This document shows, one piece after another, positions 7,987 through 17,160 of a DNA stretch of 64,000 nucleotides (the stretch's first letter is position 1; every line of letters begins with the position of its first letter). Below the pieces are notes generated by a model that ran no database searches, was not told where the DNA came from, and was given only the letters and a program-made list of their open reading frames with translations. Origin of the DNA: JAGQSZ01 sp049647585 (GTDB lineage: Bacteria > Actinomycetota > Acidimicrobiia > Acidimicrobiales > Microtrichaceae). The stretch is from the NCBI GenBank assembly GCA_049647585.1, contig JBARXY010000049.1:137576-201575 (forward strand), in the 5' to 3' direction. The position numbers and the translations under genes were made by a program.

Positions 7987-8775
7987 TCATCCAGCGTCGA
8001 TCGCGGCGCGGAACTCGCCGATCAACTCCCCCACGGCTTCGGGCGAACCAGTTTCGAGTACCCGGCGAACGATTGCGGAGCCAACTATTACTCCGTCGGC
8101 CTCCTCGCAGACCTCGGCTGCCTGCTCCGGAGTCGACACTCCAACTCCGACGAGCACCGGCAGGTCCGTGAGCTGTTTAACGCGCTTCGCAATTACTTTC
8201 GCGGTGGATGCGAGTGACTCCCGCTCCCCCGTTATACCCAGCAGGCCCACGGCATAGACGAATCCGCGTGCCCTGGCGACGACGCGTTCGAGTCGCTCAT
8301 CAGAAGCTGTCGGTGCAGCGAGCATGATCGTCTGCACACCGGCGGAGTCCGCCGCCGCGCACCATTCGTCCGCCTCTTCCAGTGGGATGTCAGGGAGGAT
8401 CGCTCCCGAGATTCCGGCTTCGGTAAGGGTCTGGGCGAATCGCTCGAAACCGAATCGGTAGACGAGGTTGGCGTAGGTCATGACTGCAAGCGGGGTCTCG
8501 AAGTCCAAGCGCGAGACCGCATCGATGATCTTCGCAGGGGTAGCGCCGGCGGCGATCGCCATTGCTGACGACTGCTGGATCACCGGACCGTCCATCACGG
8601 GGTCCGAGAACGGAATTCCCACTTCTATCGCGTCGACTCCGGCGCCGACCGCGGCCTGCAGCATCTGCTCCCATCCGGGAAGTCCACCGGTCAAGTACGG
8701 GACCATGCACTTGCCACCGGCTGCGACCCTGGCGCTGAGCGCGGCCTGGATCGAGGTATCTGACCTGATGTTCAC
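7987..8775 (-). CDS. trpA: tryptophan synthase alpha subunit
   Basis: Cleaves indole-3-glycerol phosphate to indole and glyceraldehyde 3-phosphate. It works in the alpha2-beta2 complex, passing indole to TrpB. The 262-residue TIM barrel carries both catalytic acids: E51 in AIEVGIPFSDP and D62 in VMDGP. The phosphate site near the C-terminus is VGSAIV. Its ATG overlaps the trpB stop as ATGA, so the two subunits are translationally coupled. It is the last gene of the hisI-trpE-to-trpA unit. Confidence 0.97.
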   Translation of the reverse strand: MNIRSDTSIQAALSARVAAGGKCMVPYLTGGLPGWEQMLQAAVGAGVDAIEVGIPFSDPVMDGPVIQQSSAMAIAAGATPAKIIDAVSRLDFETPLAVMTYANLVYRFGFERFAQTLTEAGISGAILPDIPLEEADEWCAAADSAGVQTIMLAAPTASDERLERVVARARGFVYAVGLLGITGERESLASTAKVIAKRVKQLTDLPVLVGVGVSTPEQAAEVCEEADGVIVGSAIVRRVLETGSPEAVGELIGEFRAAIDAG

Positions 8776-9971
8776 AGCCGGTTCCCCATGATCTCCATCA
8801 TCTGTGCCACGTCCTTGTCGCCCCGACCTGACAGGTTCACAAGCACCGTCTTTCCGGCCAGCGCCTTGTGCTCTCGCACGACCCAGGCGATTGCATGGGC
8901 TGATTCCAGGGCCGGGATGATTCCCTCGGTCTTCGACAGGAGTTCGAACGCGTCGATCACCTCGTCATCGCCTACCGGCTCATAGCGGGCACGGCCCAAT
9001 TCGTGCAGGTGTGAGTGCTCCGGGCCGACGCCCGGATAGTCGAGTCCCGCCGAGATCGACTCTGCCTCAAGAACCTGTCCGTATTCGTCCTGGATCAGAT
9101 ACGACTCCATGCCATGGACGATTCCCGGGACCCCCCTTCCGATTGCCGCCCCGTTGGCCGGCTCCACACCGATCAACTCGACATCAGGGTCCTCCGCGAA
9201 CCCCGAGAAGATCCCTGCAGCATTCGACCCGCCGCCCACACAGGCGACTACGACGTCCGGGCGACCGGTGGCGCCATTGCCGCCGAGCACTGCTTCGCAC
9301 TGAGCCGACGCCTCAATTCCGATGACCCGGTGGAACTCCCGGACCATCCACGGATACGGGTGGGGACCCATCACCGAACCCAGGCAGTAGTGCGAATCGG
9401 CAACGCTCGACACCCAGTCGCGCATCGCCTCGTTCACCGCGTCCTTAAGTGTCCTACTGCCGGAAACTGCAGCGGTCACCTCGGCGCCCAGGAGACGCAT
9501 CCTGAATACGTTCAGTTCCTGGCGGGCCATGTCGACCTCGCCCATATAGACCAGACATTCCATGTCCAACAGCGCGGCTGCCGTCGCGGTCGCGACTCCG
9601 TGTTGCCCCGCCCCTGTTTCGGCCAACAGGCGGTTTTTGCCCATCCGCTTGGCCAGCAGCGCCTGACCCAGGACGTTGTTGATCTTGTGTGACCCGGTGT
9701 GATTCAGATCTTCCCGTTTGAGAAGCAGCCTCAGGCCGAGCTTCTCGCTCAGGCGGGAGCACTCGGTGAGGGGACTAGGTCGGCCTGCGTAGTCTCGAAG
9801 CAAGGCGTCCAACTCGGCGCGGAAGGACTCGTCTGCCCAGGCCTCCCGGAAAGCCACGTCGAGTTCCTGTAGCGCGGGCACCAGCGTCTCGGGCACGAAC
9901 ATGCCTCCGAAACTTCCGAAGCGACCGGTCCCAGATGGCTCTCCCATTACGGGATTGTCGAAACTTTCCAC
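8772..9971 (-). CDS. trpB: tryptophan synthase beta subunit
   Basis: PLP enzyme that condenses indole with serine to tryptophan. The PLP lysine is in HTGSHKINN (about residue 96), the catalytic Glu in LAETGAGQHG, and the PLP phosphate loop is CVGGGSNAAG. The N-terminal FGSFGGMFVPETL is the usual family opening. The start is uncertain. GTG 9971 has AGGA 12 bases upstream, TTG 9995 gives eight more residues, and ATG 9947 is also in frame before conserved sequence. A gap of about 160 bases separates it from trpF, the widest in the unit. Confidence 0.96.
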   Translation of the reverse strand: MESFDNPVMGEPSGTGRFGSFGGMFVPETLVPALQELDVAFREAWADESFRAELDALLRDYAGRPSPLTECSRLSEKLGLRLLLKREDLNHTGSHKINNVLGQALLAKRMGKNRLLAETGAGQHGVATATAAALLDMECLVYMGEVDMARQELNVFRMRLLGAEVTAAVSGSRTLKDAVNEAMRDWVSSVADSHYCLGSVMGPHPYPWMVREFHRVIGIEASAQCEAVLGGNGATGRPDVVVACVGGGSNAAGIFSGFAEDPDVELIGVEPANGAAIGRGVPGIVHGMESYLIQDEYGQVLEAESISAGLDYPGVGPEHSHLHELGRARYEPVGDDEVIDAFELLSKTEGIIPALESAHAIAWVVREHKALAGKTVLVNLSGRGDKDVAQMMEIMGNRL

Positions 9972-10131
9972 TGCTCGTTCAGGTCCTTTCGACAATGCCG
10001 CAGCTGTGCCCGACCAGGTTCGGTCGACCTGTCGGCTCCGCTGTTGGCTCCGGATTCGCCACTCAAGCTAATGGCACTGCAGGGATTGTCCGAAACGGAT
10101 TCGGCGCGTCGATCCTCGCGCAGCGCGGTGG

Positions 10132-10827
10132 TCAGAGCCCTGAGTCGGACCAGTCGAAGGGCCCCGGCGTGTCGACGTCCCCGCCGTCACCCGAGGATGC
10201 CTGTCGCCTCTCAAGTGCTTCGCCCGCGAGCTTCGCGTTGCGGATGAACGCCTGCACCTTGCGGGGATCCTTGCGACTTGGATCGCCATCAACTTCGACT
10301 CCTGTCGAAACATCAACACCCCACGGCCGAACCTCGCTGATCCCGACCGCGACGTTGTCCGGAGTCAGCCCGCCGGCCAGGATCAGTCGACGGTTCATCG
10401 GCGCACCCTCGGTCAACGACCAATCGAAAAGCTCACCTGAGCCCGGCGCATGCGAATCGAGTAGCACCGCGTCCGCCCCGTAGTCGTCGACGTGGAGAAG
10501 ACCCGGATCACCTGCCGCGAAGGCGACGATCAGCACCTGTGCATACGGCCGGATCGCATCGGCGTCCTCGGGGGTCTCATGACCATGTAGCTGCGCTCCC
10601 CTGAGACCCGCGGACTGAACCGTGTCGATGACGCTCTTGGTCGACTGGTCCCTAAAAACTCCGACGGTGAGAATCTCCTGGGGCAACCGGCTGGCGATCT
10701 CGCGGGCAGCCGTCATCTTGACCTGACGCTTCGACGGTGCGAACACAAAACCGATCGCGTCGGCACCGAAGGCTATGGCCATGAGCGCATCTTCTTCGTT
10801 GGTTACACCGCAGATCTTGACGAACAC
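10132..10827 (-). CDS. trpF: phosphoribosylanthranilate isomerase
   Basis: Third step of tryptophan synthesis: Amadori rearrangement of PRA to CdRP. The 231-residue barrel begins FVKICGVTNEEDA with the catalytic Cys, and has VGVFRD, AQLHG, LLDSHAPGSG (catalytic Asp), LAGGLTPDN and GVDVSTGVEV in the expected order. A separate trpF matters here because many actinomycetes lack one and use bifunctional PriA (HisA/TrpF); this genome carries hisA as well. The C-terminal 25 residues are a low-complexity tail. It starts 17 bases after trpC. Confidence 0.95.
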   Translation of the reverse strand: MFVKICGVTNEEDALMAIAFGADAIGFVFAPSKRQVKMTAAREIASRLPQEILTVGVFRDQSTKSVIDTVQSAGLRGAQLHGHETPEDADAIRPYAQVLIVAFAAGDPGLLHVDDYGADAVLLDSHAPGSGELFDWSLTEGAPMNRRLILAGGLTPDNVAVGISEVRPWGVDVSTGVEVDGDPSRKDPRKVQAFIRNAKLAGEALERRQASSGDGGDVDTPGPFDWSDSGL

Positions 10828-10844
10828 CCCGATGACCCTAGTTT

Positions 10845-11639
10845 TCAGAGCGCGGCAGGTAGCGGAACAATGAGATCGGCGAGCGCCGCTCCCGGGTCAC
10901 CAGCCGTGACCAGATGCTCTCCGACAAGCACGGCACTGAACCCGGCCTCCGCCAACGCCAGCGAATCGTGGCGTCCCCGCACGCCGGATTCGGCAACCTT
11001 GACCGTCCCGGAGTCCATGTGGGCAGCGACCCGCACCGCTCGCTGCTGGTCGACCTCGAACGTGACCAGATCACGCTGGTTGACCCCGATGAGATCACCC
11101 CGGCTGTGATTAATGGCCCGGTCGAGTTCAGCCTCGTCGTGGACCTCGATGAGAACGTCCAGACCGACTTCGTGGGCCAGCTGCGAAAAGTCGGCAAGTT
11201 CGGAGTCATCGAGCGCCGAAACGATGAGCAACACACAATCGGCGCCCATGATCCTGGCGTCGCACACATCGTTCGCACTGACCGTGAAGTCCTTGCGAAG
11301 AACAGGAATATCAACCGCTGATCGTGCCGCAACCAAGTCCTCGGGAGAACCGCCGAAATACTCGACGTCGGTGAGGACCGAAAGGCAACTGGCACCGGCG
11401 TCGCGATAGGCCCGAGCCAGATCGCCGGGGTCGAGACCCGGGAACAGCTCGCCCTTTGAAGGTGACCGGCGTTTCACCTCCGAGATGACGGCGAGTTCCG
11501 AACGCCCCAGTAGGGCTTGGCGGAATCCCCGGGTCGGTGGGACCGCTCTGGCCTGTTCGATGAGAGCATCGGTAGATCGCGCATCACGGGAAGCGTCGCG
11601 ACGATGCGCGTCAAGAATCTTGTCCAGGTAGGTGGCCAT
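10845..11639 (-). CDS. trpC: indole-3-glycerol phosphate synthase
   Basis: Closes the indole ring, CdRP to indole-3-glycerol phosphate. At 264 residues it is the monofunctional type. It shows MATYLDKILDAHR, EVKRRSPSKGEL (catalytic Lys and phosphate contact), VLRKDF, EVHDEAEL, GVNQRDL and AESGV. The ATG at 11639 matches the family start; a longer reading adds 53 unconserved residues overlapping the J-protein gene. TAGCGT 8 bases before the ATG suggests an internal leaderless promoter, so trpC-F-B-A may be expressed apart from trpE. Confidence 0.96.
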   Translation of the reverse strand: MATYLDKILDAHRRDASRDARSTDALIEQARAVPPTRGFRQALLGRSELAVISEVKRRSPSKGELFPGLDPGDLARAYRDAGASCLSVLTDVEYFGGSPEDLVAARSAVDIPVLRKDFTVSANDVCDARIMGADCVLLIVSALDDSELADFSQLAHEVGLDVLIEVHDEAELDRAINHSRGDLIGVNQRDLVTFEVDQQRAVRVAAHMDSGTVKVAESGVRGRHDSLALAEAGFSAVLVGEHLVTAGDPGAALADLIVPLPAAL

Positions 11640-11647
11640 CGGTGGGG

Positions 11648-11653
11648 ACGCTA
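11648..11653 (-). promoter_or_regulatory. possible internal -10 element before trpC
   Basis: TAGCGT on the minus strand, 8 bases before ATG 11639, in the 70-base gap between the J-protein gene and trpC. Confidence 0.4.
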
Positions 11654-11709
11654 CAGGCTCATCCGACAGGGACTTATTCGACGGAGGCTGGACCGGCACG
11701 GCTTCAATA

Positions 11710-12351
11710 TCAACCGTCGGTAGACCCGCGGCGCGAGCGACGGCGACCGGCCTGCTGCTCGACAATCTGGCTCTTGAACAGCGCCACAACCGGCGCACCG
11801 ACGAACAGGAGCGCCGAGAGAACCAACAGGATCAGACCCATCGCAGTAAACTCCCTGATTCCCGTCGGAGCACTGACTGCGAGGAGTGCTACTCCACCGG
11901 CAAATGCGCAGGCCGGTGCGGCCAGCAGCACCTTCGACGGGACGGTCGCCGGGTCACCGGCATCTGGCTCGTAGCGCCAGCTGTCGTCGTCGTCATCGTC
12001 GTAATTGGAGTACGGCGTGAAGTCGGATGACGGTCGGAAGATCCTGGAGCTCTGACTCTTCGCAGTTTCCGATGAGCTGAGATCTGCTCCCCGAGTCGCA
12101 CTACTACGAGCCGCGGTACTCCGAGAGGTGGTACTGGAACTGTTGGCGCCCCGGGCATGCAGCGTCAGGTCGTAGTCCGTGCGCCGACCAGGGTCACCCA
12201 GGACATGCCACGCCGCATTTATCAGCCGCATCTGTTCGCCATTGGCCGAGGAGAAATCCGGGTGGTTGACCCTTGCCAGCCGTAGGTACGCCTGACGAAT
12301 CTGCGCGGTGTCGGAGTCAGGCTCCACGCCCAGCACCTGATAGTGGTTCAC
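11710..12351 (-). CDS. membrane-anchored J-domain protein
   Basis: A 213-residue protein. Residues 1-65 form a J domain with the HPD tripeptide at 30-32, which stimulates DnaK ATPase. A Ser/Thr-rich linker (about 70-115) leads to a patch of six consecutive Asp (DDDDDD, about 118-123). Two hydrophobic helices follow (about 143-162 and 170-192), then a basic tail, so the J domain is likely tethered on the cytoplasmic face. No cysteine-rich or substrate domain of true DnaJ is present. Its GTG overlaps the ygfZ stop as GTGA, so it sits inside the trp unit. The role there is unknown. Confidence 0.85.
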   Translation of the reverse strand: MNHYQVLGVEPDSDTAQIRQAYLRLARVNHPDFSSANGEQMRLINAAWHVLGDPGRRTDYDLTLHARGANSSSTTSRSTAARSSATRGADLSSSETAKSQSSRIFRPSSDFTPYSNYDDDDDDSWRYEPDAGDPATVPSKVLLAAPACAFAGGVALLAVSAPTGIREFTAMGLILLVLSALLFVGAPVVALFKSQIVEQQAGRRRSRRGSTDG

Positions 12352-13340
12352 GACCCCGATTTTCCGAGATCGGAAAGAATCTGAACCTCGACCCGCGCAC
12401 CCGCGTCATCATCACCCGCGTCGCCACCCTCGGCTTCTCCACTAGCCGGGTTGAACGAATTCCGGTCGACCTCGCCCACTCCAGGGTCCCCGACCGAGCG
12501 GTGCACCAGCCCGAGACCGAGAAGGCCTCCACCGGGTCGCCGGGCAAGGCTCGTCACCGTTCCGCGGGCTTCGCCGTCAACCCAGATGGTCCCACCCGAT
12601 GCGACCGGGCCTTCGCGTTCGACCACCTCATCGGCAATCTCCAGCCGCCTCAGGCGTCGCGGCGTGTTGTTACCCCTCGAATGGGTCCGGACAACGAGTT
12701 CCTGACCCGTGTAGCAACCCTTGGTGAAACTGACAGCAAGAGCTACGACCGATTCGCCCAGCTCACCTGGAATTGGCGCAGGGTCGACAAGCGCCGAGCA
12801 CTCATGCGCCGTGCTTGGCCATCCGGAGTCGATTCTCAGTAGCTCGAGAGCTTCTTCGTCGACCTCGATGATCCCATCAGGGATCTCAACCGATGGGCCG
12901 AGAAGGTCCACACCAGCCGTTCCCGCCCACTGCGACTCCGCCATCAGCTCGGAGTGGAAACTCTCGGCGGCGGTACGGCTGTCGGGACCCCGAAGCGCCA
13001 CATAATCCCAGGAGAAACCTTCGAGCTCGACCTTGGTGCGGATCCGGAAACGGTTCAGGCGATCGATGACGCGCTGGCCTGCGCCGTCGTCGACGTCGAG
13101 GAGGATCTCGCTGTCTCCGAAACGTCCCCAGACACGGACGAGCGCGTCAACCCGACCCTTGGGATCGAGTAGGAAGGACCAGCGGCTTTCGCCCGGCGAC
13201 ATGTTGGAAACGTCCTGGGTGATCTGGGTCTGCAGGAACGATTCAGCGTCGGCGCCGAAGACTCTGACGATGTCACGCTTGTGGCGCACTGCGCCGGCAC
13301 CGTGGGTGAGCGTTTCCCAGTCATCGGCAAGTCGGTCCAT
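12348..13340 (-). CDS. ygfZ: folate-binding protein YgfZ
   Basis: A 330-residue tetrahydrofolate-binding protein of the GcvT/YgfZ fold that assists Fe-S cluster enzymes. The diagnostic KGCYTGQE motif is at about 207-214, with its conserved Cys at 209. N-terminal GADAESFLQTQITQDV is the family's other hallmark. The C-terminal about 30 residues are acidic and low complexity. It starts 3 bases after the trpE stop and overlaps the J-protein gene by 4 bases, so both housekeeping genes are embedded in the tryptophan unit. Confidence 0.93.
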   Translation of the reverse strand: MDRLADDWETLTHGAGAVRHKRDIVRVFGADAESFLQTQITQDVSNMSPGESRWSFLLDPKGRVDALVRVWGRFGDSEILLDVDDGAGQRVIDRLNRFRIRTKVELEGFSWDYVALRGPDSRTAAESFHSELMAESQWAGTAGVDLLGPSVEIPDGIIEVDEEALELLRIDSGWPSTAHECSALVDPAPIPGELGESVVALAVSFTKGCYTGQELVVRTHSRGNNTPRRLRRLEIADEVVEREGPVASGGTIWVDGEARGTVTSLARRPGGGLLGLGLVHRSVGDPGVGEVDRNSFNPASGEAEGGDAGDDDAGARVEVQILSDLGKSGS

Positions 13341-13343
13341 CCC

Positions 13344-14981
13344 TCAAGTCTTACCCACGTTGGAGCGAGATGCCCGACGCTGCCGGGTCATCGCCACCGC
13401 AGCGGGGACAGCGCTCAGCAGCGCCTTCGCCTTGTTGCGGGTCTCGAGTTCCTCGTCACGAGGATCCGAGTCGGCAACGATGCCTGCGCCGGCTTGGACC
13501 GATGCGACACGAATTCCATCGGGACCGGGAGGATCTATGACCATCGTGCGGATCGCAATCGCCGTATCGATGCTGCCCGAGAAGTCCAGATATCCCACGA
13601 CCCCCGCGTACGGGCCACGCCTGACCGGCTCGAGATGGTCGATGATCTCCATCGCCCGCACCTTCGGAGCACCCGAGACGGTTCCGGCCGGAAGCGTCGC
13701 CCGAAGTACGTCGATCGGGGTCCGTCCTTCCGCCAACTCCCCCGACACCTGCGATGTCAGGTGCATGACGTGGCTGAATCTTTCGAGGGTCATCAACTCG
13801 TCGACCTGGCAGGTGCCGAACTCGACGACTCGTCCCACGTCGTTGCGGGCCAGGTCGACCAACATGATGTGTTCGGCGCGTTCCTTGGGATGTTCCAGGA
13901 GTTCGGCCGCCAGCTGCCGGTCATGGGCGTCGGTGCGTCCCCGGAAGCGGGTCCCTGCGATCGGCCTGGAGATCACCCGGCCTCCGAGCAGTTGGACCAT
14001 CGGCTCGGGCGAGCAGCCCACCAGGGTCAGTTCCTGCTCGCGGATGAAATACATGTAGGGGCTCGGGTTGACCCTGCGTAGCACGCGATAGACATCCAGC
14101 GGGTCGGCTTCCAGATCGAAGTCGAAGCGTTGCGACAGGACGACCTGGAAAATCTCACCCTCGAGAATTCTCTCCTTGGCGTCCAGGACCGCTGCCTCGA
14201 ATGTCCCCGAGTTCATCGTCGAAATGACGTCAGGAATCTCACCCGGTCCGGGTGCACCGACCAGGGGCTCATCCAGCGCGACTGCGCCGTCCAGAGCCAT
14301 CTGTTCCAGACGACGGAGAGCATCGGCGTATGCCACATCGATCTCGGACTCGGAGGGATCTTCCCCGAGAAATGCGCTCGCGACGAGCGTGACCTGCTGG
14401 CTCCAGTGGTCATAGGCGGCAAGTTCCCCTATGACCGATAGCACTGCGTCGGGCCACGACCGGCTGTCATGGGGCGCGTCGGGAAGATCCTCGACCTCGC
14501 GCACGATGTCATAGCCGATGTATCCGACCACGCCTGAGTGTAGCGGCGGCAACGCTTCGCCTGACTCGCCGAACTCTTCGGCAAGTGGCGCCCTGTAATG
14601 GTCGAGCAGCGCCTCTAGGCACGCCAACACCCCATCGTCGGTGGGCACCCCGTCAGGAAGGTCGCCGGTGACGGTCAGTTCTCCGAGCCGGGACACGATA
14701 CGAATCCGGGGGTCGCGTCCTATGAATGACCAGCGGCTCCAACGGCCGCCGTGATCGACGGACTCCAGCAGAAAACCTGATCGTCCTGAATCGTCGTCAC
14801 CGCAGAGCCGCGTGAAGGCGGCCACCGGAGTGGTCAGATCGGCAAGAAGGGTCCGCCAGACGGGAACAACCTTGTGGGTCCGGGCGAGACGCCCGAAAGT
14901 TTCACGATCGGGGACGACCTCGGCCGATGAAGCAGCGACCGCCGAGTACGAGATCGCCGGCTTCGACCCGCCGGAACTCAT
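13344..14981 (-). CDS. trpE: anthranilate synthase component I
   Basis: Makes anthranilate from chorismate, using ammonia passed from a TrpG partner that is not in the window. The 545-residue chorismate-binding fold shows FLLES near residue 70 (the LLES tryptophan-feedback site), PSPYMYF, GCSPEPM, PIAGTRFRG, HIMLVDLARNDVG and GAGIVADSDP. Feedback inhibition by tryptophan is therefore expected. The ATG overlaps the hisI stop (ATGA), coupling a histidine gene to tryptophan synthesis, as in the mycobacterial his-trp arrangement. trpD and trpG are missing from the window. Confidence 0.97.
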   Translation of the reverse strand: MSSGGSKPAISYSAVAASSAEVVPDRETFGRLARTHKVVPVWRTLLADLTTPVAAFTRLCGDDDSGRSGFLLESVDHGGRWSRWSFIGRDPRIRIVSRLGELTVTGDLPDGVPTDDGVLACLEALLDHYRAPLAEEFGESGEALPPLHSGVVGYIGYDIVREVEDLPDAPHDSRSWPDAVLSVIGELAAYDHWSQQVTLVASAFLGEDPSESEIDVAYADALRRLEQMALDGAVALDEPLVGAPGPGEIPDVISTMNSGTFEAAVLDAKERILEGEIFQVVLSQRFDFDLEADPLDVYRVLRRVNPSPYMYFIREQELTLVGCSPEPMVQLLGGRVISRPIAGTRFRGRTDAHDRQLAAELLEHPKERAEHIMLVDLARNDVGRVVEFGTCQVDELMTLERFSHVMHLTSQVSGELAEGRTPIDVLRATLPAGTVSGAPKVRAMEIIDHLEPVRRGPYAGVVGYLDFSGSIDTAIAIRTMVIDPPGPDGIRVASVQAGAGIVADSDPRDEELETRNKAKALLSAVPAAVAMTRQRRASRSNVGKT

Positions 14982-15382
14982 CCTCCGAAGTCTCGGAAGA
15001 AGCAGGAGTAGTTGCCGGTGTGACAGGCGCCGTTGCCCTCCTGTTCGACCTGGAACAAAAGGGTGTCCCCGTCACAGTCGTAGGAGGCCTTGCGGATGAA
15101 CTGGCGGTCACCAGAGGTGTCGCCCTTGCGCCAAACCTCGGAGCGCGAGCGCGACCAGAAGACGGTCCGACCCTGCTCAAGGCTCATCTTCAGTGTCTCA
15201 GCATTCATCCAGGCCATCATCAGCACTTCGCGAGTCTCGACGTCCTGCACGATTGCGGCGACCAGCCCATCCTCGTTGTATCGCACCTGATCAAGGTCGT
15301 CCTGGACCACAACGACTGGAGTCACCTCGGGTGACGATCCTGGGGCTGCGGATACCGGATCGGTGCTGGAGGTTTCTGACAT
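14978..15382 (-). CDS. hisI: phosphoribosyl-AMP cyclohydrolase
   Basis: Third step of histidine synthesis: opens the adenine ring of PR-AMP. At 134 residues it is the monofunctional type, without a fused HisE. The Mg/Zn site residues are clear in YDCDGDTLL and ACHTGNYSCFF, after RKGDTSGDRQ. The first 20 residues are a variable tail. It is the head of the trp unit and has a good TACGAT -10 seven bases before its ATG, so the whole his/trp transcript probably starts leaderless here. The other his genes lie 3 kb away beyond an unrelated three-gene block. Confidence 0.96.
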   Translation of the reverse strand: MSETSSTDPVSAAPGSSPEVTPVVVVQDDLDQVRYNEDGLVAAIVQDVETREVLMMAWMNAETLKMSLEQGRTVFWSRSRSEVWRKGDTSGDRQFIRKASYDCDGDTLLFQVEQEGNGACHTGNYSCFFRDFGG

Positions 15383-15389
15383 GGGCGCA

Positions 15390-15395
15390 ATCGTA
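15390..15395 (-). promoter_or_regulatory. -10 element for hisI-trp unit
   Basis: TACGAT on the minus strand, 7 bases before the hisI ATG. No leader peptide or attenuator hairpin fits in front, so tryptophan-leader attenuation is unlikely at this promoter. Confidence 0.55.
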
Positions 15396-15495
15396 GAAGT
15401 CTGCGTGCTCGCTGCGACAACCGATTAGTGCCACTGGTGCCAAGGCGCGGATTTCCACCAGCCGGTTTTGGGTCGCCATCTGTTCAGATGAGGAG

Positions 15496-17058
15496 TTATC
15501 TGGCTGACCGGCATCCATGCTTGAGGTTGGCCTGATCAACCCACAGACCGTGGAACCCGAACGGGACCCGAAGCGGGAGTTCCACCTGTCCGATCGGACC
15601 CTGCGCCATGTCCTGAGCTTCGAAAACGGCCAGAGAGGACAGATCGGTGGTGCGGTCCCAGATATATGCGATGACGTAGCCGTCGCCCTCCGACTTGCCC
15701 GTTGGCACGAACACACCCTCGCCGGCACGCAGATCCGGACCCGGATCCCAGATGTCTTCCTTGCCGCTCTTTGTGTCGATGTGGCAGATACCCGCGAGTT
15801 CGAAACCATGTGGGCTGCTCGGCGGGGTGGTCGTCGCGCACCATCCGTGCCTGGTTGGTCTTCCCGTGTGGCGACGATCGTGACTGGGAAGGTCCATCGG
15901 CCGGTCGGACAACCGGTCCGAACTGAACGTCAGCTGGTCGGCGCCGGTGCCGATGGTCCATCGGGTCAGATGGGAATCGACCAGATCACCAGCGGGTCCG
16001 AACGCCTCTGCCAATTGATGGACGTACAGAACCACATCGTCGCCGTCTCGGTGGGCGTTGAGTCCGTGGAAGACGAAGCACGGATCGATGTCGATCCAAC
16101 GGATGTCCGTACCCGCACCGTCGAGTGGCATGACGCCGACCTTGCAGGGGCCATTCGGATCCCAGTGGAACGGCACCTGGGGCAGCGGACCGGAAGGATC
16201 GGCGCCGAACATCACCGGGCCGATCCAGAAGATGACGTCGCGGTCGGTGATGGCGAAATCGTGGATCATCACGATCTCGTCCATCGCGATCGGACTTACG
16301 ACGTCGATCTTGCCCGTCGGGTCGGCTGAGTAATACGTCACCCCGGGTCGTAGGAACTCGTTACCGAAGAAGTGCATCCGTCCTGTCGTCGGATCGATCT
16401 TCGGGTGGGCCGTCATCGTGTCGCCGAGCTTGCCGTCATAGCCCCAGGGGCCGATGGTCGACAGGTCTGTCGGGTCGATTTCGAAGGGCCAGCCCACCTC
16501 CCCGGTGGTCAGCAGCTTGCCGCCGTGGTGGACTAATGCGACGTTGCTCTGGTTATTGGCCTTGCCCGGTATGCCACCGAAATCCATCAGGTCCTTGCCT
16601 GCGAGGTGAATCGGTGTTTCGACATAACGGTTTCGGTACCACTGGGCCTTGCCGTTCTCGAGGCGCACGCCGTGGAACATGCCATCACCGAGGAACCAGT
16701 GGGCCGAAACACCGCTCGGCGGGTTGGAACCGTTGCGGACAAAAAGGCCCGAGAGTTCCTTCGGGATCGTGCCGGAGACCTTCAGTGAGGTGACTGTCTC
16801 CTCGGACGCGACCGGGGCGAAGTTTCCCTGGAGCCAGTAGGGAACGTTGGGGTCATACGGAGTCTGTGCGGTGATTGCGGCGGTGCTGGCAGTTGTTGCG
16901 GCTGAGCTACCTGAAGCGGAACTGGGCCCGGATGGATCACTCCCGCAGGCGCTCAGCAGACCAACGCTTCCCAAGGAGGTGCCCGCTACGCCGAGTCCCA
17001 GCCCGCGAAGGACGGCCCGCCTTGTGATGTTGTCGGAACCCAGGTCGTCGCTGATCAC
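15496..17058 (-). CDS. exported carotenoid-cleavage oxygenase family protein
   Basis: Non-haem iron dioxygenase of the RPE65/CCD family, about 520 residues. Four iron-ligand histidines can be placed in TAHPK, MIHDF, FHGLNAH and FGFHG. The N-terminus has a twin-arginine motif (TRRAVLRGLGLG) and then a lipobox-like LLSAC, followed by a Ser/Ala-rich linker. It is therefore probably folded in the cytoplasm, exported by Tat and lipid-anchored. The substrate (carotenoid, apocarotenal or stilbene) is unknown, and no carotenoid genes are nearby. GTG 17058 is preferred over an upstream TTG that directly follows a stop; neither has a clear signal. Confidence 0.88.
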   Translation of the reverse strand: MISDDLGSDNITRRAVLRGLGLGVAGTSLGSVGLLSACGSDPSGPSSASGSSAATTASTAAITAQTPYDPNVPYWLQGNFAPVASEETVTSLKVSGTIPKELSGLFVRNGSNPPSGVSAHWFLGDGMFHGVRLENGKAQWYRNRYVETPIHLAGKDLMDFGGIPGKANNQSNVALVHHGGKLLTTGEVGWPFEIDPTDLSTIGPWGYDGKLGDTMTAHPKIDPTTGRMHFFGNEFLRPGVTYYSADPTGKIDVVSPIAMDEIVMIHDFAITDRDVIFWIGPVMFGADPSGPLPQVPFHWDPNGPCKVGVMPLDGAGTDIRWIDIDPCFVFHGLNAHRDGDDVVLYVHQLAEAFGPAGDLVDSHLTRWTIGTGADQLTFSSDRLSDRPMDLPSHDRRHTGRPTRHGWCATTTPPSSPHGFELAGICHIDTKSGKEDIWDPGPDLRAGEGVFVPTGKSEGDGYVIAYIWDRTTDLSSLAVFEAQDMAQGPIGQVELPLRVPFGFHGLWVDQANLKHGCRSAR

Positions 17059-17160
17059 GTGAATGCCGCCCCCGACGTGGGATACCAGAGCCGTCAATTA
17101 GCCCCCGGGTCCGTTCGAACCCTCCCCACCGCCGCCTGAGTTCTTAGCAGGGTGCCTACG

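Noticed and set aside
15383..15495. Tryptophan-leader attenuator before hisI-trpE
   Set aside because: No Trp-codon run or alternative hairpins are visible, and the -10 is 7 bases from the hisI start, leaving no leader.
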